The notes: a model not told the origin generated them from the letters alone. Positions 47,501 through 57,569 are shown, numbered from the stretch's first letter. The stretch is DNA of 64,000 nt from CALGYY01 sp963678485 (GCA_963678485.1 OY782882.1:3348001-3412000), one strand, 5' to 3'. Program-made: numbers and translations.

Positions 47501-48834
47501 CGGTGAAGGGTAGGAGCACGGTTTAGCAATACCGGGTGACCTTTCAAAACGTTTTCCAGAATATCCCATACAACAGGATCCTTGCGATCCACAATTTTCT
47601 TAGCAGATTTCACGGTCTTCACAATGCCGCGTTCGAGCATTTTGCGAATGATAAAAGGCTTGAAAAGCTCGGAAGCCATTTCCTTCGGGAGACCACATTC
47701 ATTAAGCTTGAGCTCGGGTCCTACAACGATTACCGAACGACCGGAATAGTCAACACGTTTACCAAGCAGGTTCTGACGGAAGCGTCCTTGCTTACCTTTC
47801 AGACTGTCGCTAAGTGATTTCAACGTACGGTTGGATTCAGTCTTTACAGCATTTGCTTTACGCGAATTGTCAAAGAGAGAGTCCACCGCTTCCTGAAGCA
47901 TACGTTTTTCATTACGTAAGATTACATCAGGAGCTTTTATTTCGATGAGTCGTTTCAGACGGTTGTTGCGAATGATAACACGACGATAGAGGTCATTTAA
48001 GTCGCTTGTTGCAAAGCGGCCGCCATCCAAAGGAACCAGAGGTCTGAGTTCAGGTGGAATTACAGGCACAACCTTTACAATCATCCATTCGGGTTTGTTT
48101 TCGATTCTGCGATTAGCTTCGCGGAAGGCTTCAACCACTTGCAGACGCTTGAGGGCATCAGCTTTTCTTTGCATGGAAGTCTCTGTGCTGGCTTTGTGGC
48201 GCAGTTCGTAAGAAAGTTCATTCAGGTTCAAACGGGAGAGCAGATCATAAACTGCCTCAGCACCCATTTTTGCGATGAATTTATTAGGATCGGCATCTTC
48301 CAGATACTGGTTTTCTTTTGGAAGGTTATCGATGATGTCGAAATATTCTTCTTCCGTAAGGAAATCAAGATACTTAAGTCCATCTTCTGATTTGACGCCC
48401 GGATTGATGACCACATAACGTTCGTAATAAATGATCATATCCAGCTTCTTGGTGGGCAGACCCAGCAATGCGCCGATTTTATTTGGAAGAGAACGGAAAA
48501 ACCAAATATGTACTACGGGGACGGTCAAGGTAATATGACCCATGCGCTCGCGGCGAACCTTCTTCTCTGTAACTTCAACACCGCAACGGTCGCAAACAAT
48601 GCCTTTATAACGGATACGTTTGTACTTTCCGCAGTGGCATTCCCAATCTTTCACAGGACCAAAAATACGTTCGCAGAACAAACCATCGCGTTCGGGTTTG
48701 TAGGTCCTGTAATTAATAGTCTCCGGTTTCAGTACTTCACCGCTCGACCGTTCCAGAATCATTTCGGGAGAGGCCAGACTGATGGTGATTTTTGAAAAGT
48801 TTCCTTTTGGCAGATACTCTTTTCTGAAAGCCAT
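44512..48834 (-). CDS. rpoC: RNA polymerase subunit beta-prime
   Basis: The 1440-residue largest subunit of RNA polymerase is complete. The zinc-binding N-terminal motif CHCGKYKRIRYKGIVCDRCG is at about residues 65-85, the catalytic magnesium loop NADFDGDQMAVH is intact (three Asp), and the second zinc site CxnCAKCYG is visible (SVLTCESRHGVCAKCYGRNL). The bridge-helix and trigger-loop region contains IGEPGTQLTLRTFHVGG. The gene lies 39 bp downstream of rpoB in the classic operon order and ends with a strong terminator. Start MAFRKEYLPKG is the typical Bacteroidota N-terminus. Confidence 0.98.
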   Translation of the reverse strand: MAFRKEYLPKGNFSKITISLASPEMILERSSGEVLKPETINYRTYKPERDGLFCERIFGPVKDWECHCGKYKRIRYKGIVCDRCGVEVTEKKVRRERMGHITLTVPVVHIWFFRSLPNKIGALLGLPTKKLDMIIYYERYVVINPGVKSEDGLKYLDFLTEEEYFDIIDNLPKENQYLEDADPNKFIAKMGAEAVYDLLSRLNLNELSYELRHKASTETSMQRKADALKRLQVVEAFREANRRIENKPEWMIVKVVPVIPPELRPLVPLDGGRFATSDLNDLYRRVIIRNNRLKRLIEIKAPDVILRNEKRMLQEAVDSLFDNSRKANAVKTESNRTLKSLSDSLKGKQGRFRQNLLGKRVDYSGRSVIVVGPELKLNECGLPKEMASELFKPFIIRKMLERGIVKTVKSAKKIVDRKDPVVWDILENVLKGHPVLLNRAPTLHRLGIQAFQPKLIEGKAIQLHPLVCTAFNADFDGDQMAVHVPLGNAAILEAQLLMLASHNILNPANGAPIAVPSQDMVLGLYYMTKGRKNTKEHEVRGEGLKFYGPEEVIIAYNEKKIDLHAFISVRIDTIEDGQPVQKMIETTVGRILFNQVVPKEYGYINQLLTKKALRDIIGEVLKHTGTRLAAQFLDDIKHLGFTMAFKGGLSFNLGDVIVPPEKEKLVAQANGEVTEIMNNYSMGFITNNERYNQIIDVWTHTNSRITQSLMTHLSSDKQGFNPVYMMLDSGARGSKEQIRQLGGMRGLMAKPQKSGATGGEIIENPILSNFKEGLSILEYFISTHGARKGLADTALKTADAGYLTRRLVDVTQDVIISEPDCGTLRGLTITALKKNEETVETLFDRILGRVTLHDIYHPQTGELIIGAGEELTEKFALAIENSPIESVEIRSVLTCESRHGVCAKCYGRNLSNGKMIQKGEAVGVIAAQSIGEPGTQLTLRTFHVGGVAGVNIASSSKIEAKYDGILEIDELKSIDYTKVAEDGTKESYQVVLGRSAEMKIVDPNTHIVLASSNIPYGANLYFKHGDKVEKKSKICDWDPFNALILSDVTGKVTYDDIIENVTFRGESDEQTGYHDKVIIETRHKGKNPSLKIVHEKTKEVLKSYDMPVGAHIIINEGEKIKAGEILAKLPRAVGKAGDITGGLPRVTELFEARNPSDPAIVSEIDGVVTFGKKLKRGNREVIITSKTGEEKHYLVSITKQILAQENDYLRAGTPLTDGAITPADILAIKGPTKVQEYIVNEIQEVYRLQGVKINDKHFEVVVRQMMRKVEVEDQGDTRFLEGEMVNKLDFQEENDWIFGKKVVLDPGDSENYKAGQIIATRKLREENSILKRKDKKLIEARDAHPATGRQILQGITRASLQTKSWLSAASFQETTKVLTDAAVNAKIDDLNGLKENVLTGHLIPAGTGLREYDKIIVGSNEEYETLMASKEKEDIYTTDL

Positions 48835-48873
48835 ATAATGAGTTTATTTTATCAACAATTAGCAACAAAACAA

Positions 48874-51800
48874 TTATTCGTCAAATGATATGTTCAGCCC
48901 AAGGCCGTTCAATTCGTGAATCAACACGTTGAATGACTCAGGAACACTTGGCATTGGCATATTTTCACCCTTAACAATGGATTCGTATGCTTTTGCTCTT
49001 CCGGTCACGTCGTCTGATTTCACGGTGAGGATCTCCTGAAGGATGTTGGCTGCACCGAAAGCTTCCAGTGCCCAAACTTCCATTTCCCCAAAACGCTGTC
49101 CCCCAAATTGTGCTTTACCACCAAGAGGCTGCTGGGTAATGAGTGAGTATGGTCCAATGGAACGGGCGTGCATTTTATCATCAACAAGGTGATGCAGCTT
49201 GAGCATGTAAATCATACCAACAGTTGCAGGTTGATCAAAACGTTCTCCACTACCACCATCATAAAGATAAACGCGTCCGTTTTCTGGTAAACCAGCTTCT
49301 TTCATATAGCCATTGATCTGGTCGATGTCGGCGCCGTCAAAAATCGGGGTGTCGAACTTTAATCCAAGTTTCTGTCCTGCCCAACCTAACACGGTTTCAT
49401 AAATCTGACCAAGGTTCATACGACTAGGTACACCCAGAGGATTCAATACTACATCCACCGGAGTTCCGTCTTCGAGGAATGGCATATCTTCGTCACGAAC
49501 GATGCGGGCAACAATACCCTTATTTCCGTGGCGTCCGGCCATTTTATCACCCACTTTCAGTTTGCGTTTCTTGGCAACATATACTTTCGCCAATTTGATA
49601 ATGCCTGCGGGCAGATCATCACCAACGGTTTCTGCAAATTTCTTGCGGTTGAAAACGCCAAGTAATTCACGTGACCTAATGTTAAAATTGTGGAGCAACA
49701 CTTTGATCAGATCGTTCTTGTCTTTATCTGTAGTCCACTTGGTTGGATTGATATTGTTGTAATCAAGAGCCATCAGCATTTTCTGGGTGAACTTGGCTTT
49801 TTTAGGCACCACTTCTTCTTTCAGGTTGTTGTAAACACCCTGTGAAGTCTTGCCTTCCACCAAATGCAGCAATTTCTCAACGAGCTTCACTTTGAGCTCT
49901 TCCATGCTTTTGAGATACTGTTCTTCGATGACCTTCATCACATCTTTTTCCTTGGTCTTGAGTTTTTTGTCTTTCAAAACCTTAGAGAATAGCTTCTTGG
50001 AAACCACCACACCCTTCATTGAAGGAGGTGCCTTGAGGGAAGCATCTTTCACATCGCCGGCTTTGTCACCAAAGATGGCACGCAGAAGTTTTTCCTCGGG
50101 AGTAGGATCAGTTTCACCTTTTGGGGTAATTTTTCCAATAAGGATATCTCCTTCAGTAACTTCGGCTCCAATGCGGATGATACCGTTTTCGTCAAGGTCT
50201 TTCGTAGCTTCAGCGCTGACATTGGGAATATCGTTTGTGAGTTCCTCAAGTCCGCGTTTGGTTTCCCTTACTTCGAGAACAAACTCCTCGATATGCAGGG
50301 AGGTGAAGATATCTTCACGAACCACACGTTCTGAAATTACGATAGCATCCTCAAAGTTGTAACCTTTCCAAGGCATGAACGCAACTTTCAGGTTACGTCC
50401 CAATGCGAGTTCGCCATTCTGAGTTGCATATCCTTCGCAGAGCACATCGCCTTTTTTCACCTTTTGGCCTTTACGGACAATCGGTTTAAGGTTAACGCAG
50501 GTATTTTGGTTGGTACGAATAAATTTCGGTAAATCGTAGGTTTTCAAATCGTCGTCGAAACTGGTTAATTTGTCAGTTTCTGAGCGATAGTAGCGGATTG
50601 TAATACGGGCGCTATCAACAAATTCGATAACTCCTTCGCCTTCGGCGTTGAAAAGCACGCGTGAATCTTTTGCAACTTTTCCTTCCAGTCCGGTTCCAAC
50701 GATTGGAGTTTCGGGACGGAGCAGAGGAACTGCCTGGCGCATCATGTTAGAACCCATGAGTGCACGGTTGGCATCGTCATGCTCGAGGAAAGGAATGAGG
50801 GACGCAGCGATTGAAGCGATCTGATTAGGGGAGATGTCCATAAGGTGAACTTCTTCCGGCACCACGATAGGATAATCGGCCAGATAGCGGGCTTTGATAC
50901 GTTCCTGCAGGAATCCGCCTTTGGAATCCATTGGGGTACTAGCCTGAGCAATGATTTTATCTTCTTCTTCTTCAGCACTCAGATAGAGAGGAGTGTCGGA
51001 AAGAGAAACTTTACCATTGGTTACTTTGCGGTATGGTGTTTCAATAAAACCAAGTTTATTGATTTTTGCATATACACAAAGTGATGAGATCAGACCGATG
51101 TTCGGGCCTTCAGGTGTTTCGATAGTACAGAGGCGTCCGTAGTGAGTGTAATGGACGTCACGAACTTCGAATCCGGCGCGTTCTCTCGAAAGACCACCTG
51201 GTCCGAGGGCAGATACCCTGCGTTTGTGGGTGATTTCCGAAAGAGGATTGGTTTGATCCATGAATTGGGAAAGCTGATTGGTGCCAAAGAAAGTATTGAT
51301 AACTGATGACAGTGTTTTGGCATTGATCAGATCGGTAGGGGTAAAGACTTCATTATCCCTAACGTTCATGCGTTCCCTGATGGTGCGGGCCATACGTGCG
51401 AGACCGACGCCGAATTGGCTGTAGAGCTGTTCGCCAACGGTACGTACACGACGGTTGCTAAGATGGTCGATGTCGTCCACCTCTGCTTTGGAATTAAGTA
51501 ATTCCACCAAATATTTGATAATGGAAATGATGTCTTCTTTAGTGAGGACACGCAATTCCATGGGGATATCGAGATTGAGTTTTTTGTTGATACGATAGCG
51601 ACCAACATCACCCAGATCGTAGCGTTTATCGGAAAAGAAGAGCTTTTCGATGATACCGCGGGCGGTTTCTTCATCGGGTGGTTCAGCGTTACGCAGCAGT
51701 CGGTAAATGAATTCAACAGCTTCTTTTTCGGAGTTTGCAGGGTCTTTCTGCAGGGTGTTGAAGATGATACCATAGTCGGTGGTATTGCTGCTTTCGTTGT

Positions 51801-52692
51801 GTACGAGAACAGTTTTTACACCCGATTCGATGATAAGGTCGATGTGTTCATTTTCGAGCGCGGTTTCGCGGTCGATAATGACTTCGGTACGTTCGATAGA
51901 CACTACCTCACCGGTATCTTCATCAACGAAGTCTTCGATCCATGCTCTAACGACTCTAGCTGCGAGCTTGCGTCCAACAACTTTTTTAAGGTTAGGTTTG
52001 TTAACCTTAACCTCTTCTGCGAGGTTAAAGATCTCGAGGATCTCTTTATCTGTCTCAAACCCGATAGCGCGGAGCAGGGTGGTGACAGGTAATTTCTTTT
52101 TGCGGTCGATATAAGCAAACATGACATTGTTGATGTCGGTTGCAAATTCGATCCATGACCCTTTGAATGGGATCACACGGGCAGAATACAGAATGGTACC
52201 ATTGGCGTGACGGCTTTGGCCGAAGAAAACGCCGGGTGAACGGTGGAGTTGGGATACGACCACGCGTTCGGCACCATTAATCACGAATGTACCTTTGGGG
52301 GTCATATAAGGGATCATTCCCAAATAGACATCCTGCACGATGGTTTCAAAATCTTCGTGTTCGGGATCGGTACAATACAGTCTTAATTTGGCCTTAAGTG
52401 GTACACTGTAGGTCAATCCTCTTTCGAGACACTCATCCAGGGCATAACGTGGGGGGTCAACAAAATAGTCGAGGAATTCCAGGACGAAATTATTGCGGGC
52501 GTCTGAAATGGGGAAATTCTCCTTAAATACTTTGAAAAGGCCTTCGTTCTGGCGATTTTCTGAGGTGGTCTCAAGCTGGAAGAAATCCATGAACGACTGT
52601 AGCTGGATTTCAAGAAAATCGGGGTATTCCGGGCGGATTTTCGCTTTAGCGAAATTTATCCTTTCTGTCTTCTGTGAAGCCAAGGTTGTCAT
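48874..52692 (-). CDS. rpoB: RNA polymerase subunit beta
   Basis: The 1272-residue second-largest subunit of RNA polymerase is complete. The rifampicin-binding region reads NQLSQFMDQTNPLSEITHKR and then RVSALGPGGLSRERAGFEV, with the wild-type Asp, His and Ser at the usual resistance positions, so the genotype is that of a sensitive enzyme. Other signatures are GDKMAGRHGNKGIVARI and GGKAQFGGQRFGEMEVWALE near the C-terminus. It follows rplL by 120 bp, a spacer that holds a strong hairpin, and precedes rpoC by 39 bp. Confidence 0.98.
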   Translation of the reverse strand: MTTLASQKTERINFAKAKIRPEYPDFLEIQLQSFMDFFQLETTSENRQNEGLFKVFKENFPISDARNNFVLEFLDYFVDPPRYALDECLERGLTYSVPLKAKLRLYCTDPEHEDFETIVQDVYLGMIPYMTPKGTFVINGAERVVVSQLHRSPGVFFGQSRHANGTILYSARVIPFKGSWIEFATDINNVMFAYIDRKKKLPVTTLLRAIGFETDKEILEIFNLAEEVKVNKPNLKKVVGRKLAARVVRAWIEDFVDEDTGEVVSIERTEVIIDRETALENEHIDLIIESGVKTVLVHNESSNTTDYGIIFNTLQKDPANSEKEAVEFIYRLLRNAEPPDEETARGIIEKLFFSDKRYDLGDVGRYRINKKLNLDIPMELRVLTKEDIISIIKYLVELLNSKAEVDDIDHLSNRRVRTVGEQLYSQFGVGLARMARTIRERMNVRDNEVFTPTDLINAKTLSSVINTFFGTNQLSQFMDQTNPLSEITHKRRVSALGPGGLSRERAGFEVRDVHYTHYGRLCTIETPEGPNIGLISSLCVYAKINKLGFIETPYRKVTNGKVSLSDTPLYLSAEEEEDKIIAQASTPMDSKGGFLQERIKARYLADYPIVVPEEVHLMDISPNQIASIAASLIPFLEHDDANRALMGSNMMRQAVPLLRPETPIVGTGLEGKVAKDSRVLFNAEGEGVIEFVDSARITIRYYRSETDKLTSFDDDLKTYDLPKFIRTNQNTCVNLKPIVRKGQKVKKGDVLCEGYATQNGELALGRNLKVAFMPWKGYNFEDAIVISERVVREDIFTSLHIEEFVLEVRETKRGLEELTNDIPNVSAEATKDLDENGIIRIGAEVTEGDILIGKITPKGETDPTPEEKLLRAIFGDKAGDVKDASLKAPPSMKGVVVSKKLFSKVLKDKKLKTKEKDVMKVIEEQYLKSMEELKVKLVEKLLHLVEGKTSQGVYNNLKEEVVPKKAKFTQKMLMALDYNNINPTKWTTDKDKNDLIKVLLHNFNIRSRELLGVFNRKKFAETVGDDLPAGIIKLAKVYVAKKRKLKVGDKMAGRHGNKGIVARIVRDEDMPFLEDGTPVDVVLNPLGVPSRMNLGQIYETVLGWAGQKLGLKFDTPIFDGADIDQINGYMKEAGLPENGRVYLYDGGSGERFDQPATVGMIYMLKLHHLVDDKMHARSIGPYSLITQQPLGGKAQFGGQRFGEMEVWALEAFGAANILQEILTVKSDDVTGRAKAYESIVKGENMPMPSVPESFNVLIHELNGLGLNISFDE

Positions 52693-52753
52693 TTTTTTAA
52701 GTGAAGAAAAAATTGTACGAAAAAGAACTATATACTGCGTATATATACAAATA

Positions 52754-52790
52754 GTTTAGACTTCTTCCGGAGGCCGGAAGAAATCTAAAC
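52754..52790 (-). promoter_or_regulatory. Hairpin in the rplL-rpoB spacer
   Basis: A 17-bp inverted repeat with one mismatch (gtttagacttcttccgg / ccggaagaaatctaaac) has a 3-nt loop and no T run after it. It is placed as the attenuator/RNase III site is in E. coli. Confidence 0.65.
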
Positions 52791-52812
52791 ATATGATATC
52801 GGAACAATTAAC

Positions 52813-53187
52813 TTACTTAATTTCAACCTCTGCTCCGGCCTCCTCTAACTGGGTTTTCAGTGCATTGGCTTCGTCCTTGGTAACACCTTCTTTCAAAGGT
52901 TTTGGAGCTGCGTCAACCAGTTCTTTGGCTTCTTTGAGGCCGAGGCTGGTGAGTTCTTTTACCAATTTCACAACGGCGAGTTTCTGAGCGCCTGCTGCTT
53001 TGAGGATTACATCGAAAGCTGTTTTTTCTTCAACGGCTGCGGCTTCGGAAGCTGCAGGGCCAGCGATTGCTACTGCTGCTGCTGCGGGTTCAATACCATA
53101 TTCATCCTTGAGGATCTGAGCCAGTTCGTTTACTTCCTTTACAGTAAGGTTTACCAATTGTTCTGCAAAAGCTTTTAAATCTGCCAT
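52813..53187 (-). CDS. rplL: 50S ribosomal protein L7/L12
   Basis: This 124-residue stalk protein of the large ribosomal subunit recruits translation factors. The N-terminal dimer domain (MADLKAFAEQLVNLTVKEVNE), an Ala/Glu-rich hinge (residues about 35-52) and the C-terminal factor-binding domain (TAFDVILKAAGAQKLAVVKL and LTSLGLKEAKELVDAAPKP) are all complete. It follows rplJ, and the two products form the stalk together; the copy ratio is usually set by translation and by hairpins around rplL. A strong hairpin follows this gene. Confidence 0.97.
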   Translation of the reverse strand: MADLKAFAEQLVNLTVKEVNELAQILKDEYGIEPAAAAVAIAGPAASEAAAVEEKTAFDVILKAAGAQKLAVVKLVKELTSLGLKEAKELVDAAPKPLKEGVTKDEANALKTQLEEAGAEVEIK

Positions 53188-53248
53188 TTCTAATTATTTT
53201 TAATGGTTGTTAATTCTGTTTTTAATTTGAAAGATTTATATCAGTAGC

Positions 53249-53776
53249 TTATTCAGGCCGTTCTGATAATGTTTTAACGATTCCGGAAAGTTTTTGACCA
53301 CCGGATTGGAGGGCACCTATGACATTCTTAGCAGGTGACTGCAGTAATGCAATAACATCAGCGATCAGTTCATTTTTGGTTTTCAGTACAACCAAAATGT
53401 CAAGTTGATCAGCACCAACAAAAGTCATTTCCTGAACATAAGCACCTTTGAAAACGGGCTTTTCGGAGTTTGCGCTTTTGCGGAATTCTTTGATCAATTT
53501 GGCGGGAACGTTGCCTGATTCGCACAGCATAATCGAAGTAGGGCCTTCGAGTACCTCAAAGAGGCCTGAGAAGTCTTTACCTGATTTTTCCATGGCTTTG
53601 CGCAAGAGTGTGTTTTTCACTGTTGTGAGTTTCACTTCTCTTTTGTAGCAAAGTCTGCGCAGTGCATTCGTTTTTTCAACGTTCAAACTGCCAATGTCGG
53701 TAATGTAAATGTTATTGCTAGCCTGCAGCTGTTCTGCCAGGGAGTCGATAACCTGATTTTTTTCTTCTATTCTCAT
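53249..53776 (-). CDS. rplJ: 50S ribosomal protein L10
   Basis: This 175-residue protein is the base of the L12 stalk; its C-terminal helix binds L12 dimers. Features are MRIEEKNQVIDSLAEQL at the start, TVKNTLLRKAMEKSG and GPTSIMLCE in the rRNA-binding domain, and PAKNVIGALQSGGQKLSGIV near the end. In other bacteria L10 represses its own operon by binding its mRNA leader; the leader here (about 40 bp after rplA) was not analysed for that fold. Confidence 0.97.
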   Translation of the reverse strand: MRIEEKNQVIDSLAEQLQASNNIYITDIGSLNVEKTNALRRLCYKREVKLTTVKNTLLRKAMEKSGKDFSGLFEVLEGPTSIMLCESGNVPAKLIKEFRKSANSEKPVFKGAYVQEMTFVGADQLDILVVLKTKNELIADVIALLQSPAKNVIGALQSGGQKLSGIVKTLSERPE

Positions 53777-53816
53777 AATGACTCAATCTCTGGTTTCTGT
53801 AAACAATGTATTTCGT

Positions 53817-54509
53817 TTAAGCCACAGACCTAGGATCGATCTGTATGCCCGGGCTCATTGTGCTGGACAAATAGATACTTTTCACATAGGTACCTTTGGC
53901 GGAAGCAGGTTTCAGTCGGACAATTGTCTGAAGCAGTTCGTTGGCATTATCAACAATCTTATCAGCGGCAAAGGAAACCTTTGCAACGGAAGAATGGATA
54001 ATTCCAAACTTATCTACTTTAAAGTCAATTTTACCGGCCTTTACTTCGGTAACCGCTTTCCCGACTTCCATGGTAACCGTACCGCTTTTGGGGTTCGGCA
54101 TTAATCCACGGGGACCCAGGATACGGCCCAGAGCACCTACTTTTGGCATGACGCTCGGTGTGGTGATGATAACATCCACATCGGTCCAGCCTTCTTTGAT
54201 TTTTGTAATGTAGTCGTCCAATCCGTAGTAGTCAGCGCCTGCATTCTTTGCTTCTTCCTCCTTATCGGGGGTGCAAAGTACGAGAACGCGAACAGTTTTC
54301 CCGGTGCCGTGTGGCAAGGTAACAATACCTCTAACCATTTGGTCGGCTTTGCGGGGGTCTACGCCTAAACGCACATCGAGATCCACAGAAGCATCGAATT
54401 TGGTATAGCTGATTCCCTTCAGTAGCTCTGCAGCTTCTGCCAGGGTGTACACCTTATTCTTTTCCACTTTGGATAGCGCTTCCTTTCTCTTTTTCGTCAA
54501 CTTGGCCAT
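53817..54509 (-). CDS. rplA: 50S ribosomal protein L1
   Basis: The 230-residue protein forms the L1 stalk of the large subunit and can repress its own operon. Family signatures include DVRLGVDPRKADQMVRGIVT, LPHGTGKTVRVLVL, TPSVMPKVGALGRILGPRGL and NPKSGTVT. Length and ends are normal. It is the third gene of the block, after nusG and rplK, with 37 bp to rplK. Confidence 0.97.
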   Translation of the reverse strand: MAKLTKKRKEALSKVEKNKVYTLAEAAELLKGISYTKFDASVDLDVRLGVDPRKADQMVRGIVTLPHGTGKTVRVLVLCTPDKEEEAKNAGADYYGLDDYITKIKEGWTDVDVIITTPSVMPKVGALGRILGPRGLMPNPKSGTVTMEVGKAVTEVKAGKIDFKVDKFGIIHSSVAKVSFAADKIVDNANELLQTIVRLKPASAKGTYVKSIYLSSTMSPGIQIDPRSVA

Positions 54510-54546
54510 TGTTCTGTTCTTAATTGTTAACTCCTCTAATTAATTG

Positions 54547-54990
54547 TTACTCCTGGAAAGGAGCGGTTCCGGTTACGGTGATGCCCATACTGCGGGCGGT
54601 ACCAGCAACCATCTTCATAGCTGATTCAAGCGTGAAAACATTCATGTCAACCATTTTTCCTTCCGCAATTGCAGAAACCTGATCCCAGGTTAAGCTGGCA
54701 ATTTTGTTACGGTTTGGTTCGGGTGACCCTTTTTGTTTTTTAACTGCTTCCAGTATCTGAACCGCTACAGGAGGAGTTTTGATGATAAAGTCGAAGGATT
54801 TATCTTTATACACGGTGATGATAACCGGGATAATTTTTCCGGCTTTATCTTGTGTACGGGCATTAAACTGCTTGCAAAACTCCATGATGTTCACACCTTT
54901 TGCTCCCAATGCGGGACCTACGGGTGGAGATGGGTTTGCTGCCCCTCCTTTAATCTGTAACTTGATGATTCCACTAATTTCTTTTGCCAT
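54547..54990 (-). CDS. rplK: 50S ribosomal protein L11
   Basis: This 147-residue protein binds the GTPase-associated centre of 23S rRNA. Features are IKLQIKGGAANPSPPVGPAL (Pro-rich thiostrepton-region loop), GVNIMEFCKQFNARTQDKAG and the C-terminal GTARSMGITVTG. It is complete and in the usual position after nusG (41 bp). Confidence 0.97.
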   Translation of the reverse strand: MAKEISGIIKLQIKGGAANPSPPVGPALGAKGVNIMEFCKQFNARTQDKAGKIIPVIITVYKDKSFDFIIKTPPVAVQILEAVKKQKGSPEPNRNKIASLTWDQVSAIAEGKMVDMNVFTLESAMKMVAGTARSMGITVTGTAPFQE

Positions 54991-55031
54991 GTTCTGGAAT
55001 TTTTAAGCGTTTTGGTAGCTTCAGTCGTTAT

Positions 55032-55574
55032 TTATTCCTTTTCTACCTGTACGAAGCTGAGTTCAAGTGGGGTTTTGCGGCCAAATATCTTGACCATGAC
55101 CTTCAGTTTCTTTTTCTCTTCATTTACTTCTTCAATCAATCCTGTGAAACTGTTGAACGGGCCATCGATAACACGGACACTTTCGCCCACGATGAACGGA
55201 TCGCTAATTTCTTCTCCTTTTTCTGCAAGTTCATCAACCTTTCCTAAAATGCGGTTGACCTCAGCGGGCCGCATAGGGATTGGTTCACCCTTGGATCCTA
55301 AAAAGCCAAGGACACCGGGGATGTTTTTTAAAACATGCGCGACTTCGCCAGCTAATGCAGCTTCAACAAGTACATAACCGGGGAAATAATTCCGGTCTTT
55401 GCTGATCTTTTTCCCTTTCCGCACCTGATAAATCTTTTCGGTGGGAATGAGCACCTGCGATACGTAATCAGTCAGCTGAAGGCGGTTTATCTCGTTCTCG
55501 ATATATTCCTTTACCTTTTTCTCTTTACCGCTGATCGCCCTGACAACATACCACTTTTTGACAATTTCGCTCAT
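55032..55574 (-). CDS. nusG: Transcription termination/antitermination protein NusG
   Basis: This 180-residue elongation factor binds RNA polymerase and links transcription with translation or Rho. The NGN domain starts WYVVRAISGKEKKVKEYIE and contains YFPGYVLVEA; the KOW domain (GESVRVIDGPFNSFTGLIEE) is C-terminal and normal in length, unlike the specialised NusG paralogues that govern capsule loci. It sits between secE and rplK in the housekeeping order, with 75 bp to secE. Confidence 0.96.
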   Translation of the reverse strand: MSEIVKKWYVVRAISGKEKKVKEYIENEINRLQLTDYVSQVLIPTEKIYQVRKGKKISKDRNYFPGYVLVEAALAGEVAHVLKNIPGVLGFLGSKGEPIPMRPAEVNRILGKVDELAEKGEEISDPFIVGESVRVIDGPFNSFTGLIEEVNEEKKKLKVMVKIFGRKTPLELSFVQVEKE

Positions 55575-55649
55575 ACGTTAAACCCTTGCTTAAAGGGGAA
55601 GATTAATTAATCCTTTTGTAAAAATTGAATGACTCCAACTCTGGAAACT

Positions 55650-55841
55650 TTACAGTGTGTAAAAAAGTTGAAGCAGGTTGCTAAACGTTAAGTCCATCAA
55701 TAGCACCACCAAGGCGATGATAAGGGAAGCGATGGAAACAACGATCGCACTATTTTGCAGCTCACTAAAAGTAGGCCATGAAACTTTATTCCGCAGTTCG
55801 TCGTAACTCTCTTTGAAATAATGTGATATTTTCTTGAACAT
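55650..55841 (-). CDS. secE: Preprotein translocase subunit SecE
   Basis: This 63-residue small subunit of the SecYEG channel has the short single-helix form. The amphipathic ISHYFKESYDELRNKVSWPT motif precedes the one transmembrane helix (SAIVVSIASLIIALVVLLM). It lies between tRNA-Trp and nusG, the usual order. Confidence 0.93.
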   Translation of the reverse strand: MFKKISHYFKESYDELRNKVSWPTFSELQNSAIVVSIASLIIALVVLLMDLTFSNLLQLFYTL

Positions 55842-55858
55842 CGGTTATTGTTTTTGCG

Positions 55859-55931
55859 CACGGGAGGAGCGACTCGAACGCCCGACACCTGGTTTTGGAG
55901 ACCAGTGCTCTACCAACTGAGCTACACCCGT
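55859..55931 (-). tRNA. tRNA-Trp (anticodon CCA)
   Basis: A cloverleaf reads on the minus strand from 55931: acceptor acgggtg / ctcccgt, the D arm with agctcagttggtagagc, anticodon stem ctggt-ctCCAaa-accag and the T arm gttcgagtc. The discriminator base is G, as usual for tRNA-Trp. No CCA is encoded. It lies between tuf and secE. Confidence 0.93.
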
Positions 55932-55997
55932 TTCTTATTTTTTTAAGACAAACATGGCATCCCGACATTTGCCGGGACGCCACGATGTGCTAATTAA

Positions 55998-57185
<1,188 letters not shown>

Positions 57186-57226
57186 TTTATAAAACTTTGT
57201 TTTGGATTAAACTTATTTCTGCTTTG

Positions 57227-57298
57227 AGCCAATGACGAGAATTGAACTCGTGACCCCTTCCTTACCAAGGAAGTGCTCTACCCCTGAGCTACATCGGC
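57227..57298 (-). tRNA. tRNA-Thr (anticodon GGT)
   Basis: On the minus strand the acceptor gccgatg pairs with cattggc (one G-T); the anticodon arm is cttcc-ttGGTaa-ggaag and the T arm is cgagttcaattctcg. The discriminator is T. It is directly upstream of tuf. Confidence 0.93.
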
Positions 57299-57310
57299 TG
57301 ATTACTCTTG

Positions 57311-57383
57311 AGCGGAAGACGGGGCTCGAACCCGCCACCTAAAGCTTGGAAGGCTTTCGCTCTACCAAATGAGCTACTTCCGC
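57311..57383 (-). tRNA. tRNA-Gly (anticodon TCC)
   Basis: On the minus strand the acceptor gcggaag pairs perfectly with cttccgc; the anticodon arm is aaagc-ctTCCaa-gcttt and the T arm is cgggttcgagccccg. The discriminator is T. Confidence 0.93.
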
Positions 57384-57395
57384 CTGGGTAAATGG

Positions 57396-57477
57396 TGGGG
57401 GGAGGAGGATTCGAACCTCCGAAGGCTTAGCCAACAGATTTACAGTCTGCCCCATTTGACCGCTCTGGTATCCCCCC
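57396..57477 (-). tRNA. tRNA-Tyr (anticodon GTA)
   Basis: On the minus strand the acceptor gggggga pairs with tcccccc; the anticodon arm is cagac-tGTAaa-tctg. A long variable arm (ttggctaagccttcggag) marks it as class II, as expected for tRNA-Tyr. The discriminator is A. Confidence 0.93.
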
Positions 57478-57495
57478 ATTGTATTCAAAGAACCG

Positions 57496-57569
57496 AGCCG
57501 AAAGAGGGATTCGAACCCCCGACCCGCTGATTACAAATCAGCTGCTCTGGCCAACTGAGCTATTTCGGC
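57496..57569 (-). tRNA. tRNA-Thr (anticodon TGT)
   Basis: On the minus strand the acceptor gccgaaa pairs with tttcggc; the anticodon arm is gctga-ttTGTaa-tcagc and the T arm is gggggttcgaatccc. The discriminator is T. It is the first transcribed unit of the tRNA-tuf-rpoC block. Confidence 0.93.

Noticed and set aside
49850..50362. 170-codon antisense frame within rpoB
   Set aside because: Ser-rich translation typical of an antisense shadow; rpoB is intact on the other strand.
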